DNA of 64,000 bases, taken from Panicum virgatum (taxonomy: Eukaryota > Streptophyta > Magnoliopsida > Poales > Poaceae). The notes under the pieces were generated by a model. That model saw nothing but the letters and a program-made list of their open reading frames with translations. It was not told the origin of the DNA and ran no database searches. Location of the stretch: positions 14,309,819 through 14,373,818 of the forward strand of contig NC_053139.1 of the NCBI RefSeq assembly GCF_016808335.1, read 5' to 3'. Shown here piece after piece: positions 64,000 through 64,000 of the stretch (the stretch's first letter is position 1; the number at the start of each line of letters is the position of its first letter). The position numbers and the translations under genes were made by a program.

Positions 64000-64000
64000 A

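Overview
This is a nuclear DNA window from a grass, most likely a panicoid. The evidence is the set of transposable-element families it carries: CACTA elements with DUF4216 and Ulp1-like genes, Tat-lineage Gypsy elements with a dual RNase H and an antisense ORF, Tekay and Reina chromoviruses, a Cassandra TRIM with 5S-derived LTRs, and a MULE carrying a plant mobile domain gene. Almost every base is transposon or transposon relic. The one host gene I can recognise is a minus-strand NRT1/PTR-family (NPF7-like) transporter, and it is broken by insertions.

Layout. (1) 1-33151: the 3' part of a CACTA element. It has a tnp2 fragment at 1-301, DUF4216 at 27.5-28.1 kb, a DUF8039/proline-rich/Ulp1-like gene at 30.3-32.6 kb, subterminal repeats and a terminal inverted repeat ending at 33151. 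A minus-strand Tat Gypsy element (685-27216) sits inside it, and a Tekay element (12528-24657, 5-bp target duplication CGGGG) sits inside the Tat 5' LTR. (2) 33.9-35.9 kb: a non-coding, solo-LTR-like unit. (3) 36.25-41.5 kb: a second, decayed Tat element on the minus strand. A complete 860-bp Cassandra TRIM (36554-37413) interrupts its reverse transcriptase and has a perfect TAGCC target duplication. (4) 41.9-43.0 kb: the end of a CACTA-like non-autonomous element and short dispersed repeats. (5) 43.0-46.4 kb: a 5'-truncated Reina chromovirus whose 3' LTR abuts the transporter gene.

(6) 46.4-60.6 kb: the transporter gene, read right to left. Its main intron holds a small MULE (47890-53548), and a hAT element (48903-53504) is inserted in that MULE's right terminal repeat. 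One coding exon is split by a 4.65-kb MULE (53733-58382) carrying a plant-mobile-domain gene, a GRF-zinc-finger/coiled-coil gene and leftovers of mudrA. Upstream there are three candidate first exons, two of them in a tandem duplication. (7) 61.3-64.0 kb: a Gypsy LTR (61726-62309) with a polypurine tract on its left and a primer-binding site plus gag on its right, running off the window.

The autonomous genes are nearly all damaged by frameshifts, internal deletions and stops that are one C-to-T step from CAG or CGA codons. That pattern is what decay of cytosine-methylated repeats would give.
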